Part shown: piece after piece, positions 31,012-41,359 of the stretch
Numbering within the stretch: the stretch's first letter is position 1
Layout of the letters: each line of letters opens with the position of its first letter
DNA from: Gracilaria domingensis
Lineage: Eukaryota > Rhodophyta > Florideophyceae > Gracilariales > Gracilariaceae
Length of the DNA: 64,000 nucleotides
Assembly: GCA_022539475.1 (NCBI GenBank)
Contig: VCMS01000033.1
Location: 218,629 to 282,628, forward strand
Direction: 5' to 3'
Program-made: the position numbers and the translations under genes
The notes under the pieces: model-generated
Seen by the model: only the letters and a program-made list of their open reading frames with translations
Databases searched by the model: none
What the model was told of the DNA's origin: nothing

Positions 31012-31989
31012 ATGGCTGTTGAGCTTCCGCCCTTCTCTCCGGTACCCGTACGAGACGTTCCCGACGCTCCGTCATTCATCGCCCTGCCACAAGTCTCTGC
31101 CCAGTCCAGCAGCCGGCAGTCGGACCTCTCTGCGTCCCCCAGCTCTGCCCACTCTGCGGAGCATGACTTTCCTGACGAGGAACACTTTCGACTCTACCCG
31201 CGCTTACGACCTCATCTATACCATAATCGCCGGTCTAGCAGCCCGGAAAACGTGTTGGTGCTGGTGCACAATGCTGCCAAGCGGGAGATTGCAGATTTAT
31301 TGCTCGTCATTCTTCCGGCCATTGAGCACCACGCCACTTTGACTGACTTTTCATGCAGAATCAAAGACGCCCCCGTCTTTGGTGAGCGCCTCTACCAGTG
31401 GTGGTCTACCTTGCTCCGCGTGTTTTTCTTTGTTGCTGAGACTGACGAAGATGTTGTTAACTTGGTTATCAAGCCAGTTGCTCGCTATGCAAGGAAGAGT
31501 GATGACCATCAGCTCAGTAACTCGCTCCAACTTCGTCACAAGTCTGTTCTTGATCGATATTCTTTCACCATGGAAGTCGTGTTACGAGCCGCGGACCGCG
31601 CCCTGGATGACTTTGAATGTGTACCTGACGTACCAAAGCTGAACAAGCTTATCGAGAAACTAACAGCCCTGTCAAACTTTATGCTGGAAACTATGGACAC
31701 CTCCTTACAACTCGTGCAAGATGCCGCGAATGTGTGTGAGGTACAGATTTCTTCCTTGGAGTACACTGTGGCTAACAGCATGTTTGCGTTCGCCAACACT
31801 GACCCAAATGTTTTTGTGTACATCTTTGCAAGATGGATGCACAAAGAATCTGACGTGAAGCAATGGTTGGCAAAGTATGCAGGCCTTCGAGCACGTCTGT
31901 TTTTTGAATCTTGGAAGCGTGCGTACAATGACAAGCGTGCTTCTATTGTTCAGCAGATTGCTGCTTTGCATAAGTCTTCTTCAGAGTAG
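31012..31989 (+). CDS. conserved-looking protein of unknown function
   Basis: A 325-residue single-exon protein from ATG 31012 with a CpG-island-type promoter and good coding character. Residues 1-70 are Ser/Pro-rich and probably disordered. The rest is predicted largely helical with alternating hydrophobic and charged positions (LLLVILPAIEHHATL, RLYQWWSTLLRVFFFVAETDEDVVNLV, KWLAKYAGLRARLFFESW-like segment). No signal peptide or classic membrane pattern is seen. Superficially BAR/hemerythrin-like helices, but no diagnostic residues. I do not recognise a family. Confidence 0.7.
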   Translation: MAVELPPFSPVPVRDVPDAPSFIALPQVSAQSSSRQSDLSASPSSAHSAEHDFPDEEHFRLYPRLRPHLYHNRRSSSPENVLVLVHNAAKREIADLLLVILPAIEHHATLTDFSCRIKDAPVFGERLYQWWSTLLRVFFFVAETDEDVVNLVIKPVARYARKSDDHQLSNSLQLRHKSVLDRYSFTMEVVLRAADRALDDFECVPDVPKLNKLIEKLTALSNFMLETMDTSLQLVQDAANVCEVQISSLEYTVANSMFAFANTDPNVFVYIFARWMHKESDVKQWLAKYAGLRARLFFESWKRAYNDKRASIVQQIAALHKSSSE

Positions 31990-32150
31990 CATGTCAGTTT
32001 CTTCCTATTTATCAACCTTTAGTTATTAGAACCCTGTTATGTGTTGTAACCAATAGCTCATCTTCAATTTACACTGACTTTATAACATGTCATATTTCAT
32101 TTAGCCAAGTTCTCTACCTGTAAGTCACCTGATAGTGTACTCCGAAGCAT

Positions 32151-33254
32151 TCAATCCCCTTTATTCACCGCGGTTGGGCTTAGTTGCTCCTTCGCCATGA
32201 AATTGCGAAGCCGCGCACAAACTTCCTTGATCACTATTGGCAGGCTACTGTCTGGTTGATCAATCAAATCCGCAATTTCAACATCGGGCGGCGAAAGTAT
32301 CAAGCCCTCCGTGTTGCTTCCGTCGAAACCAGCCCTCTTGTACGTTAGAGTATGTGTAGCTTGACGTCTGTCAAGCTTGCCGTCGGACGGCACAATCAAG
32401 CTGGCATTAATGTCAAACAAGATACCATCCGGTTGAACGGCAGCCACGCGAACGGCGGTAATAGACGGAAGTATTTGCTCCAAATGCTTCTGCAGTTCGT
32501 ACTCATGTAGCACGTTGGCAAATTTGGGGTCTCTTCTTTCTTTCTTGGCAAAGCGATGCCTGACGTTTTCAATCTCTTTCTCGCATTCGCCTGTACTTTG
32601 TTCAACACGGTTAAGACGCTTTTGCAATTCGGTGACCTCCACGTTCTGTCTATTCGCTTCTGCTTCTAGCTTGACGCGTTCCTTGGTGAACATATCACTG
32701 AGTTGTTGGCAATCAGAGCCCTCAAGTTTATCCACTTCTGCAACGTCATCGAAAAACCTCATAACGCTGTCCCATTCATCACGATTCATCTTCTCGACAA
32801 GCTGCTCTGTGTAGGAAGCAGACTTGAGGCGTCGGATATGATTTTGAGCAAGCTGATCCGTCTCCTGAATGCTCTTGGCAGTTAAACAGGCTTGCATGAC
32901 AGCGTTTTCAAACCTCTTCTCGCTAGCTGCTCGGGCAGCTTTCTGTTTTCGCAGTTCGCTCTTCTTCTTTTGAAGCCTCATTTCGGCAGTGACGGCCTCC
33001 TGTGCAGATGGAAGGTCCTGAAGGGATTGCGCGTCTCGCAAGCGACGCAGGAAGATTTGTTTGCTGCGAAGAGCTGTGAGCTGATGCTTGAGACAGCGTA
33101 AGTCTTCCAGGGCTGCCTGAATCTGATTGTCTACCGGAACTCGGTTTTCGTCGAGAGCTGTGAGTTTGATATGGTTGTCATAGTTGGGAACGAAGGGTGG
33201 GCGCTGGTCGAATTCGGCGGCGAGTTGCTGAAGGAGCACAACTGGGTCGTCCAT
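32151..33254 (-). CDS. coiled-coil protein with RWD-like C-terminal domain
   Basis: A 367-residue protein from ATG 33254. Residues about 35-245 form long charged coiled coils (EMRLQKKKSELRKQKAARAASEKRF, VTELQKRLNRVEQSTGECEKEIENV). The last 110 residues look like a compact alpha/beta domain (GILFDINASLIVPSDG, ATHTLTYKRAG, then SSLPIVIKEVCARLRNFM). Coiled coil plus terminal RWD is the plan of kinetochore subunits such as Spc24/Spc25 and relatives. That identity is a structural guess, not a motif match. The gene ends 161 bp from the convergent 31,012 gene. Confidence 0.65.
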   Translation of the reverse strand: MDDPVVLLQQLAAEFDQRPPFVPNYDNHIKLTALDENRVPVDNQIQAALEDLRCLKHQLTALRSKQIFLRRLRDAQSLQDLPSAQEAVTAEMRLQKKKSELRKQKAARAASEKRFENAVMQACLTAKSIQETDQLAQNHIRRLKSASYTEQLVEKMNRDEWDSVMRFFDDVAEVDKLEGSDCQQLSDMFTKERVKLEAEANRQNVEVTELQKRLNRVEQSTGECEKEIENVRHRFAKKERRDPKFANVLHEYELQKHLEQILPSITAVRVAAVQPDGILFDINASLIVPSDGKLDRRQATHTLTYKRAGFDGSNTEGLILSPPDVEIADLIDQPDSSLPIVIKEVCARLRNFMAKEQLSPTAVNKGD

Positions 33255-35051
33255 GATTGCGAGCGTAGATGGTTTGTTCGAGGGCGACGGCAGTGGTGTG
33301 TGCGCAGCTGCTGCGCCGCAGTACAAGCACGAAAAAGGGAGAACAATGCTGAACGAGTTCAAAATTTCAAATACGACTGTGCTCCCGCACTGCCTGTTTG
33401 AAGCTCAAACCTTGAACGAGGATGGTTTACAGAAATATGAGTTGTAATACTGTAAGTCACAAGCATAACAATGGATATGCTTCAACGTGGTACACGTCAA
33501 ACGTTGAATTCAAGCTGCTCCCTCATTCCACGACGAAGACAGGAGCACAGAGCTTGTTCCATCGTTTGAACCACAGGAATTTCGAAGGGCTTGCCCGGTT
33601 CGTCAGCCTGAACCGTTGTATAAGTTATCATAGGCTCACATACAGAGCGCATGGCACAAGATCCTTCAAACCAGTGCCCGAAACGCATCTCCGCGAGCTT
33701 ACAAGGTACGGCGCTTTACCTTCCTCGCCAAAATGCCTCGCGAGGAAGATGTGAATGCAATTGGACGAGCATCACCAACGTTCGAAGGTGGAAGCAAAGA
33801 CCGAACGCAAGCGCAGCGCTCGGAGACGTTCTGTGGGCGTATCCGCCTCCAAAGCGGCCAACTCCGACACAACATTTCTTGGCGATATCGAACCTGCGTG
33901 GACGGCCCAATATTTGTGGAAGCGCCCAATGGCTGAGCCCCGAACGGGCGGGTGGACCTGTTAAAGGGCGTATCTACAGCAGTACCTTTGGAAAAGCACG
34001 GCGATGTACTCGAACGGGTAAACTGTATGTAAACCTTTGGGCGCGTGGAACATGGTGATGTTCGTGCATGAGCAAGAACGATGATTCTGTACCGAAACAC
34101 AACACATGAAAGTTGGCAATTGGCTACGGGGAAATTTCTTGAGGAATCAGGGGAAGATATCGATATCTTTCACCGAACCATAAAGGTTCGCCTTCGCGCA
34201 TGATTACCCGCGGACTTGAGAGTTCGCTCCCAGCCAGCCAATAACCCTTGCGAGTCAACTGGGAGGCTTAAGTTAAAGCTTAAAAACTTCAGCGCGCATG
34301 GCAGCAGTGGGGCTGTTGTTGTTGATTCAGAGCACAATTTCTCGCTGTTTACACGAGGGCAGTGCACCATTGTGATTGGCGCGCGGGCAGTACGAATGTA
34401 GCTTGGGTAACGGTGCCACTGCCCTGACGACAAGTGCTGACGAAGAGGCCCGCAGAAGCGGCGGCAGCGTCATGTGATCTGCTACAGCAGCGCGCCCTCT
34501 ACTAGGCATCTGCCACCCGCGCAGCACGCCACCAGCGCGGCTGCGGCGCGCGAGGCGGCGGCGGCGAGCCACAGCCCAAGAAAGCGCAGTCACGGGAGCG
34601 CGCTCTTCGCGGCGGCACGACGCGGCGTGTGGGCGCTCGCGCTGCCATTGGTTGCGCGAAGCGGCGCGCCGCGCGCGGAAATGCGCGCGCGAAATGCGCC
34701 GTCCGTGCCCTCGATCGAAACAAGCGTAACATAGATAGGCAGCTGCCGAGGTGTGACATTATAGGCGCGCGAAGGGCGCGCCTTGCCCCGTCGCGATCCG
34801 TTTCATCCACGCGCGCCTCGCCCCCACCCCTACCCGCCGCCTGGTCGTGTGACCCGCTCCAACGCCCGGCGACCCCCCCTCTCCCCAACTGTGTGCCACG
34901 CATCTCCGCACAATCCGCCACACGGTATCAAATAAGAGCACTTCTGAGCGCCATTCCTTCCCCTTCCTCCACACCCTGTTCACCTTCCCATCTCGCGCCC
35001 TTCCCCTTCCCCTTTTCCCTTCCCCCTCCCCTCTCCGTCGCCCTCCGCTCA
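33255..35051. other. intergenic, no supported gene; GC-rich promoter at right
   Basis: 1.8 kb. Overlapping frames at 33651-34058 (plus) and 33699-34100 (minus) shadow each other without motifs. From about 34480 the sequence turns into a GCGC-rich promoter and pyrimidine-rich leader for the spondin-like gene. Confidence 0.5.
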
Positions 35052-36209
35052 ATGCCTCCCCCTCTCGCCCACCAGCCCCGCCTCCGCCTCTTCCTGGCCC
35101 TCCTGGTCTTTCTACGTCTCTTCTCCCACACCGCCTCCCACCCATGTGTCGGCATCCAGTCCTATCTCGTCACCTTCGATTACAATTGGTCCCCAGACAC
35201 CGACTTCTCCTTTCCCGCAACCGATGGTTCTATCGTCCCCGGTTTCTCCCCACTTCTCTGCGCCAGCCATAACCATAACTACACCCTCTGGCAGCAGGGC
35301 GCCCCCATTAGTCCAGGCGTTCGCACCCTGCTTACTAACGTCTCCAACGACGGCATTTTGGAAGAACTCAAACAAGCCCAAATGCGAAAAGAGGTTCTTC
35401 AATATCTCGTCGTCAGTGACCAAAACGCAACAGCTGATTCTACCCATTTCCTCGCTATATCCGTTGACGCAAAAGGAAACTTTACCGTGATCAGCTGCAT
35501 CGCCAAAATTATTCCGTCAGCCGACTGGTTTGTCGGTCTCTCGTCTATTGACACATGCAAGAATGCCTCCTTCATCACCGATCAGTCAGGCAACTTGTTC
35601 GGCTGGGACGGCGGTATCGATAATGCAGAAGCGTACGACGAGAGCCTTCCGCAGCCCACGTCGGAGGCTGTTCAAGTCTTGCCCGCTCTGCTTGCCGCCC
35701 CTGAAGGCTATGGCCAAGCTACTGTTACTCAAACTCAGATTCCCACCTCGTCCCCAACACCTCCTGCTCAAGATGACGTCAATTTCTCCAACCCCTCTGG
35801 AGAGCAGCTCCCACAGCCATTTGTTCCTAGTGAAGTGCCTGACCAAATGCTTGAAGAGGCCGAACCGGAAAGAAGAGTATGCGTCGATGCCGCAGCGCTT
35901 AATCATTTACCACCCAATTCCCTGTTATATGCACAACATCGTATGGCTCGAGTCTTGTGCGACCCCTACGGAACCTGCGCTACCTCGGGCCACATGGTAT
36001 ATTACAGAGACGTCCCTATGATGATGAAATCTTACTGCCGCCTCACCCCCTGTACAGAACACCTAATGTATGTCAACAGTCCTCGATACTCACGAGCACT
36101 CCGCATATCAACCAAAAACCCTTACCTTCAATTCACTGCCCTTGCCGCGAGGTATTCCACCACTGTCGAGGAACATATCATGTCCTTTGCCCTGCGAATG
36201 GGGCTGTAG
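35052..36209 (+). CDS. secreted protein with spondin N domain
   Basis: A 385-residue protein starting at ATG 35052 with a signal peptide (LRLFLALLVFLRLFSHTASHP). A spondin-N domain follows (about 30-190): YLVTFDYNWSPDTDF, FSPLLCASHNHNYTLW, and the diagnostic IIPSADWFVGLSSIDTC, a metal-binding beta-sandwich found in extracellular-matrix and cell-surface proteins. After a Pro/Ser/Gln-rich linker (about 225-280) a Cys-containing region of about 100 residues (RRVCVDAAALNHLPP, CRLTPCTEHLMYV) is of unknown fold. Several N-x-S/T sites suggest glycosylation. The open frame extends upstream into the GC-rich leader, but the signal peptide fixes the start. Likely secreted or wall-associated. Confidence 0.85.
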   Translation: MPPPLAHQPRLRLFLALLVFLRLFSHTASHPCVGIQSYLVTFDYNWSPDTDFSFPATDGSIVPGFSPLLCASHNHNYTLWQQGAPISPGVRTLLTNVSNDGILEELKQAQMRKEVLQYLVVSDQNATADSTHFLAISVDAKGNFTVISCIAKIIPSADWFVGLSSIDTCKNASFITDQSGNLFGWDGGIDNAEAYDESLPQPTSEAVQVLPALLAAPEGYGQATVTQTQIPTSSPTPPAQDDVNFSNPSGEQLPQPFVPSEVPDQMLEEAEPERRVCVDAAALNHLPPNSLLYAQHRMARVLCDPYGTCATSGHMVYYRDVPMMMKSYCRLTPCTEHLMYVNSPRYSRALRISTKNPYLQFTALAARYSTTVEEHIMSFALRMGL

Positions 36210-36955
36210 AGTATCTGCCTCACTGAATAACAACTCACGTCTATCAACTTTGAGCTTTGCAGTCATGCACGTTAACTCGTAAGCTGAGGATCTAAAAGTA
36301 CAATGACATTCTGCACTGGGTTTCTTTACAATTGATCCTCAGAAGCTTCTGAAACGTTTGCGATCGATGCCCGCAAAGTTTTCATCCTTCTCCTCATCGG
36401 CTCCCATGGTCAAATGAAGAACACGTTGGGGCAGCTGGTTGCGAACTGTCGCAACTGCACTACATGCATTTCATGAATGCAACAAGCATAGTCTAGAAAA
36501 GTCATACGAAACTGTGGTTCACCTGATTGTCTGGACAAATGCGCTGACCTCTCACAAGACTGATCTTCTAATACACGGCAGCCCTGCATGATCAAAGTGT
36601 ATACTGCCGCTCATGGAACGCTAAGACATACTTCAGAAGTAGTTATCCTGCACCCTTCTACGTGCCATGTCCTTCATCTTCACATGCGGCGTATTGCATA
36701 CAACTCTTGCGAGGATCTTAAGCCTTAAAGTGCGCTCATTTTTCCCCTCTACCCCTTCCCGTCTGCGCCGAGCTCTTGGATACGCAAGGTGCGATACATT
36801 ACTGGTCTTTACCATCATACGTAGCTGTTCCATCCCCACCTGTACATTGCGGTTCGCTCAATATCACCGATTGTATTGCGTGTAAGCAAGAAATCCATGC
36901 CAGTCATCGCATATTGTTTCTAATGACATGGACTACATTTGGAAATGAGTCAACA
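36210..36955. other. intergenic between convergent genes
   Basis: 745 bp with no gene recognised. Small palindromes occur near 36438-36480 (GTTGCGA/TCGCAAC and TGCATT/AATGCA). Confidence 0.5.
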
Positions 36956-39835
36956 TCAAGGCGGTCGCAGGACGTTCAAAAGATCAAGAACGTCATCCAC
37001 CCCGTCAACATAATACTTTGCCGCGGTTGTTTTCCGTCCAACTGTGCAAGTGTTAACGATTATGTCCGTTTCCTTAGTTGCTCGATACAACTCAGTGAAC
37101 ATGTCCTCATCTGTGCGATCGTCACCAATCGACAGGATCCAGCTCGGCGGCTCGTCCTTATCTCTTAATCTCCGTAGCACTTCTGCCACGGCTGCCCCTT
37201 TGTGGACGCCTTTCGGTCGAACATACAAGATCTTTTGCCCCATCAATACTTCCATTGGACTTCCAGTTAGTACTTCTTCCAAAGCTTGTCTTGCATCATG
37301 TGCCCTACTCACGGCAAAATCAGGATCAGCGTCGCGAAAATGCCAGCTGTACGCTGATTCCTTCAGAGACAAGAAGCTCGTAGGCGTACAATCTTCTATT
37401 CTTCGAAGCAAGTTGCCCGCAAGGTCGAGAGCATGGCGCATAGCAATAAGATCCTGTGGGCTCATCAGATCATCCCATGTTTGGTCTCCATCTTCATTCA
37501 CTACTTCGTCTTGACCGCACCGTTGAAGTCCATCCTCAAGGCCTGACCTTTCATCCGCCCTGCTAGGACCGCCAAACTTGTGCCTCAGATGATCAGGCCA
37601 TCTGATCGAAAACCCATGTTCAACAGCGAAACCCACGCCGGTTTTATCGAGCCAGTTGAGAACTGTCGACTTCTGCCTGCCTGTAACAATAAAAACAATG
37701 TTCTGGTCAGAACTTGTCAGTCTGCTCAAGTGCTCGATAAGAACCTCATTTGGCTCGGCGAGTTCCGGTTGACTCTCAAATTTCCGCAAAGTGCCATCAT
37801 AATCCAAGAATAACAATCTCTTTCCTTTCGCAGCCCGATAAGACTCTTGGAGTTTTTGCGCGGGTGCCTCCACGAGCTGCTTGAATTTCTCTCCACGCTC
37901 AGTAGAGTATTTAACAAGATCGTCAATGAAGCTCACCCCCCATGCAGACGCAGTGTGCATAATGACATGGCGATACAGTTTTTGGTGCTTTAGTTCACGT
38001 TCAAAGTCTGGCATTTCCAGGCTTTGGTAAATGGCGTCGCTTACTTCTTCTACATTCCATGGATTCACAAGCAAGGCGCCGGGCAAACTTTGAGCTGCTC
38101 CAGTGAATTCACTCAATATGAGAACCCCGTTACGATCTTTCTGACACATGATGTATTCATAGCTTACAAGATTCATGCCATCTCGAAGGGACGTGATGAG
38201 AGCAACGTCTGCGGCCGAGTACAGTGCGCAAAGCTCCTCAAAGGTCATGGTGTATTCCCGGTAATGAATCGGCATATCCTCTATCGTCGCGAATCTTCCA
38301 TTAATGCGCCCAACCATCTCAAGTATTTCGGATCTGAATGTATGATACTCTTCTGTTGCTGCTCGACTTGGCGTGGTCACTTGCAAAAACACGACACGAC
38401 CAATCCACTCCGGGTGCGTTTCTAAGAAGTGCTCAATTGCTAGCAACTTATGCGGAATGCCTTTGATGTAGTCCAGACGATCGACGCCGATTATGACTTT
38501 CTTCCCAGCAAATGATTCACGCATCTTATCTCTTAGAACTTTCACCTTGGTCTGTTTCATCGCAGTTCGAAAAGTATTGGCGTCAATTCCGAAAGGATAT
38601 ATTCCCACTTGAACGAAGACCCCCTTGTTATCAACAGCATCTGGTTTGCTCGTAAGACCCAGTAGTCTTTCACAAACAGAAAGAAAATGGCGTGCATAGT
38701 CGTACGTATGAAAGCCGATCAAATCCGCACCAAGTAATCCTTCCAAAAGCTCCTTTCTCGGGGCAAGCGCGCGGAAAACCTCTCCGGCAGGAAATGGCGT
38801 GTGTAGAGAGAAGCCAATTCGAGCATTTGGAAGTCTATCGCGCAAGAACTTTGGCACTAAGAATAGATGAAAGTCATGAATCCAGAACATTGCCTGAGAC
38901 TCATCTATACCACTTCTTTTCCATTCCTCAATCAATGCATCGGCATAAAAGCGATTGATGCGTTCGTAAGCGTCGTACATATCAACCTGATACATTTTCT
39001 CGCCCGCGTAGTTGAGCGGAATGTAGTGAAAAAGCGGCCACATTACGGCATTGCAGAACTCTTGGTGCGCAAGCGCATCATTCACATCTGGAAAAAGTGG
39101 AACGTATGAAAGCAATCCAGCAGCCCGACGATGGCGAGTATTGAAATGGCGCTCCATTTTCTGGCGTTGGGAAGACGGCATCTGTGTGACATCCTGGTAG
39201 GTCTGTGCTGGTGTACCGAGCCAGCGTATTGGTAATCTTCCCAGGAGATCTGTGAACGCAGATACGAGACCCAAGGAACCGCTAGAGATACTTGACTTGA
39301 CTTCGCCGTCGTCAGTAACTTCCACAGTAAGAGGTAATCGAAAGCTGGCGACAAAAAGTTTTTCAGAACGCCTCGACCGCTTTGTGTTTAGCTTGGGTGC
39401 GGCAGGGCGCGGAATGGAGTTCGGAGAACCATGCGGAAGAGGAGGTCTTCTTGCAGAAACAAGCTCCTCCTCGGCCAACGTAGCCATGTAATCACGAACT
39501 TCTTGAAGGCGTCTCTGAGCATCCTGAAGACGAGAGAGTAAGTATTCTTCAACAAAATGATCGTCGTATTGTAGCGCATCAAGCTCGTCTTGCAAACCAA
39601 GCACTGGAAGATCGGCAGTAAGAGAGCGACCAAGCCCGGAATCCATGAAATCAACTTCCGAAAAGTTGCCTGACTTTTGTCGCGAATGAGTGGGGGCACT
39701 TCGTGGCGTTTTGGATCGCATTGTATTGATAGGGTTTGAGGAACTGCTTGGATTGGAAGAGGGAGAAGAAGGTGTCTCTGGTGGAGGAGTCTTTTTCGTC
39801 CAATCGGACATTTGGGATATAAAGCGCGAAAACAT
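36956..39835 (-). CDS. trehalose-6-phosphate synthase/phosphatase-type fusion (GT20 + HAD)
   Basis: A 959-residue two-domain enzyme from ATG 39835 (a second ATG lies 24 bases on). After a Ser/Pro-rich N-terminal extension, the GT20 glycosyltransferase runs from about 160 to 620: SFRLPLTV, WIHDFHLF (about 317), HTPFPAGEVFR, RLDYIKG (about 450) and EFTGAAQSLPGALLVNPW. The HAD phosphatase domain follows with LLFLDYDGTLRKF (about 676), VTGRQKSTV and GDDRTDEDMF (about 902), its catalytic aspartates intact. The donor-binding GGL loop reads SGSLGL and the usual SNRLPV reads SFRLPL. In red algae fused GT20/phosphatase proteins make floridoside or isofloridoside as well as trehalose, so the product is uncertain. 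Confidence 0.9.
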   Translation of the reverse strand: MFSRFISQMSDWTKKTPPPETPSSPSSNPSSSSNPINTMRSKTPRSAPTHSRQKSGNFSEVDFMDSGLGRSLTADLPVLGLQDELDALQYDDHFVEEYLLSRLQDAQRRLQEVRDYMATLAEEELVSARRPPLPHGSPNSIPRPAAPKLNTKRSRRSEKLFVASFRLPLTVEVTDDGEVKSSISSGSLGLVSAFTDLLGRLPIRWLGTPAQTYQDVTQMPSSQRQKMERHFNTRHRRAAGLLSYVPLFPDVNDALAHQEFCNAVMWPLFHYIPLNYAGEKMYQVDMYDAYERINRFYADALIEEWKRSGIDESQAMFWIHDFHLFLVPKFLRDRLPNARIGFSLHTPFPAGEVFRALAPRKELLEGLLGADLIGFHTYDYARHFLSVCERLLGLTSKPDAVDNKGVFVQVGIYPFGIDANTFRTAMKQTKVKVLRDKMRESFAGKKVIIGVDRLDYIKGIPHKLLAIEHFLETHPEWIGRVVFLQVTTPSRAATEEYHTFRSEILEMVGRINGRFATIEDMPIHYREYTMTFEELCALYSAADVALITSLRDGMNLVSYEYIMCQKDRNGVLILSEFTGAAQSLPGALLVNPWNVEEVSDAIYQSLEMPDFERELKHQKLYRHVIMHTASAWGVSFIDDLVKYSTERGEKFKQLVEAPAQKLQESYRAAKGKRLLFLDYDGTLRKFESQPELAEPNEVLIEHLSRLTSSDQNIVFIVTGRQKSTVLNWLDKTGVGFAVEHGFSIRWPDHLRHKFGGPSRADERSGLEDGLQRCGQDEVVNEDGDQTWDDLMSPQDLIAMRHALDLAGNLLRRIEDCTPTSFLSLKESAYSWHFRDADPDFAVSRAHDARQALEEVLTGSPMEVLMGQKILYVRPKGVHKGAAVAEVLRRLRDKDEPPSWILSIGDDRTDEDMFTELYRATKETDIIVNTCTVGRKTTAAKYYVDGVDDVLDLLNVLRPP

Positions 39836-41359
39836 CTCTCGGCGATCGCTGCGTGGCGATAGACAGCGTCAGAAAGTTGAACGCAGCGTAAAAGTGAGTT
39901 GGATGTAACGGGAGAAGGGGATTGGTGAATAGGATGGACGGACAGAGCGAGGGGGAGGTGTTAACGGGGTTCGAGACATGGACCACAGGCGTTTGCGGTG
40001 AGCATGCTGGAGAAGGATATCATGCATTTTTCGCATAAGAAAGCTTTGGAGTGTGATTGGCAGCAGCCGAGGTGGCATCACACTTGGCGCGCGCTCGTTG
40101 CAGCACGCGTCGCTGTAAGTCCGTTGGGCGCATGTGTTTGTTCGCAGCAGATCCTCTTCGCTGGCACTCCAACGCCAAGAACACGTCCTTCGGGTCCAAA
40201 TTTTGAACTCCGACACCTACCATGGATGTTGTTTCGTCGAGCACTCCTTCATGGATCGCTTGAGAATCGGGCGAGCTTGCATCGGTGCGAACCTGAGCTG
40301 TCAATTGCTGTCAAAGACACTTCACAGACCAAACTTCCTCCACGCAAACTTTACAAGTATCGACCCGATGAAGTCCTTTCTCTCAAGCCCTTCTGCTCCC
40401 GGTCATGTGATTCCGCCCGGTGATCTTTTCGAGCCAATGGGAGCATTGTATCATCTAGATGTTATCGCCCAGACGTTATCTTCCTCGTGGGAGCACCAAG
40501 TCTTCTAACTATTGCAATGAGCAAGCTCGAATACGGGCTCGCGCGACTTTTTTGCGCCTCCATCCCGTTGGGGGTGCATGCAACCGTTGTAGACAGCTCC
40601 TCCTTTTTCAGGGAGCGTGTGACGACCATGCGTCCCTAAAATCGGCTGAAAGATGTCATATCATTTGCTGTTCCTCGAAACAGAAGCCCAACCATATTGT
40701 TTTGAGCTGTTCTTGCTCTGTAATTCTCCAGCACTTACCCACGTAAGCCCGTAGCCACGAGGCAGGCCCTTGCCCAATTGATGTCCTGAACCATAAATCA
40801 AGCCTCATCAATTTGATGAGGCTTGATTTAGGGGAACATAACAATATCTCAAAACAATTGTTTAACACAATACAGTCCGAACATAATAATATTATTTATG
40901 TCATGTTATTAGCTGTGTATCAGATTCTGAACTATGTTGGAAGCAGGGAGATGTCCTTGCTTGTGAGTCGTGTATAAAAGACCTCTCCGGAATACTACTC
41001 GTAACGATACCCGTCAGATACGGTGGTGAAAGTTCCAGAACGGAATTCCCTGCGGTGGGCCAATGCACTGAACCAGGCTTGAGACGATCCAGTTTTGTCC
41101 CTCACAACGCTGGCTTATCCACCTATGTATCAGCTAGGTCAGGATATTTAACCGCTCCAGGCCCGATCTGCTGCTCGCCCTTTAACGCAGGGAGGCAATG
41201 AAGGGAGCAGAACAAAGAATTTCAGATATTCTCCATCGTACCACAAAATAATTTCAAGAAGCACCGGTTGTTCTCCCTACCTCCGCGCCCTATCCTAAGG
41301 ACACCACCTGACAGGCAAACGCGGAGAACAACCGCCAAAAGAAATTCTGCATCACTGCA
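39836..41359. other. intergenic between divergent genes
   Basis: 1.5 kb upstream of both the GT20 fusion and the hydrolase. Short frames (39998-40423, 40134-40508 plus) have no motifs. It contains the perfect palindrome at 40794-40830 and an AT-rich patch near 40880-40900. Confidence 0.5.
40794..40830. repeat. perfect 18-bp-arm palindrome
   Basis: Arms 40794-40811 (TAAATCAAGCCTCATCAA) and 40813-40830 are exact inverse complements around a single T, in intergenic DNA 530 bp upstream of the hydrolase ATG. Confidence 0.9.

Noticed and set aside
33651..34100. Overlapping 133-135-codon frames on both strands
   Set aside because: Mutually shadowing, no motifs, no promoter context.
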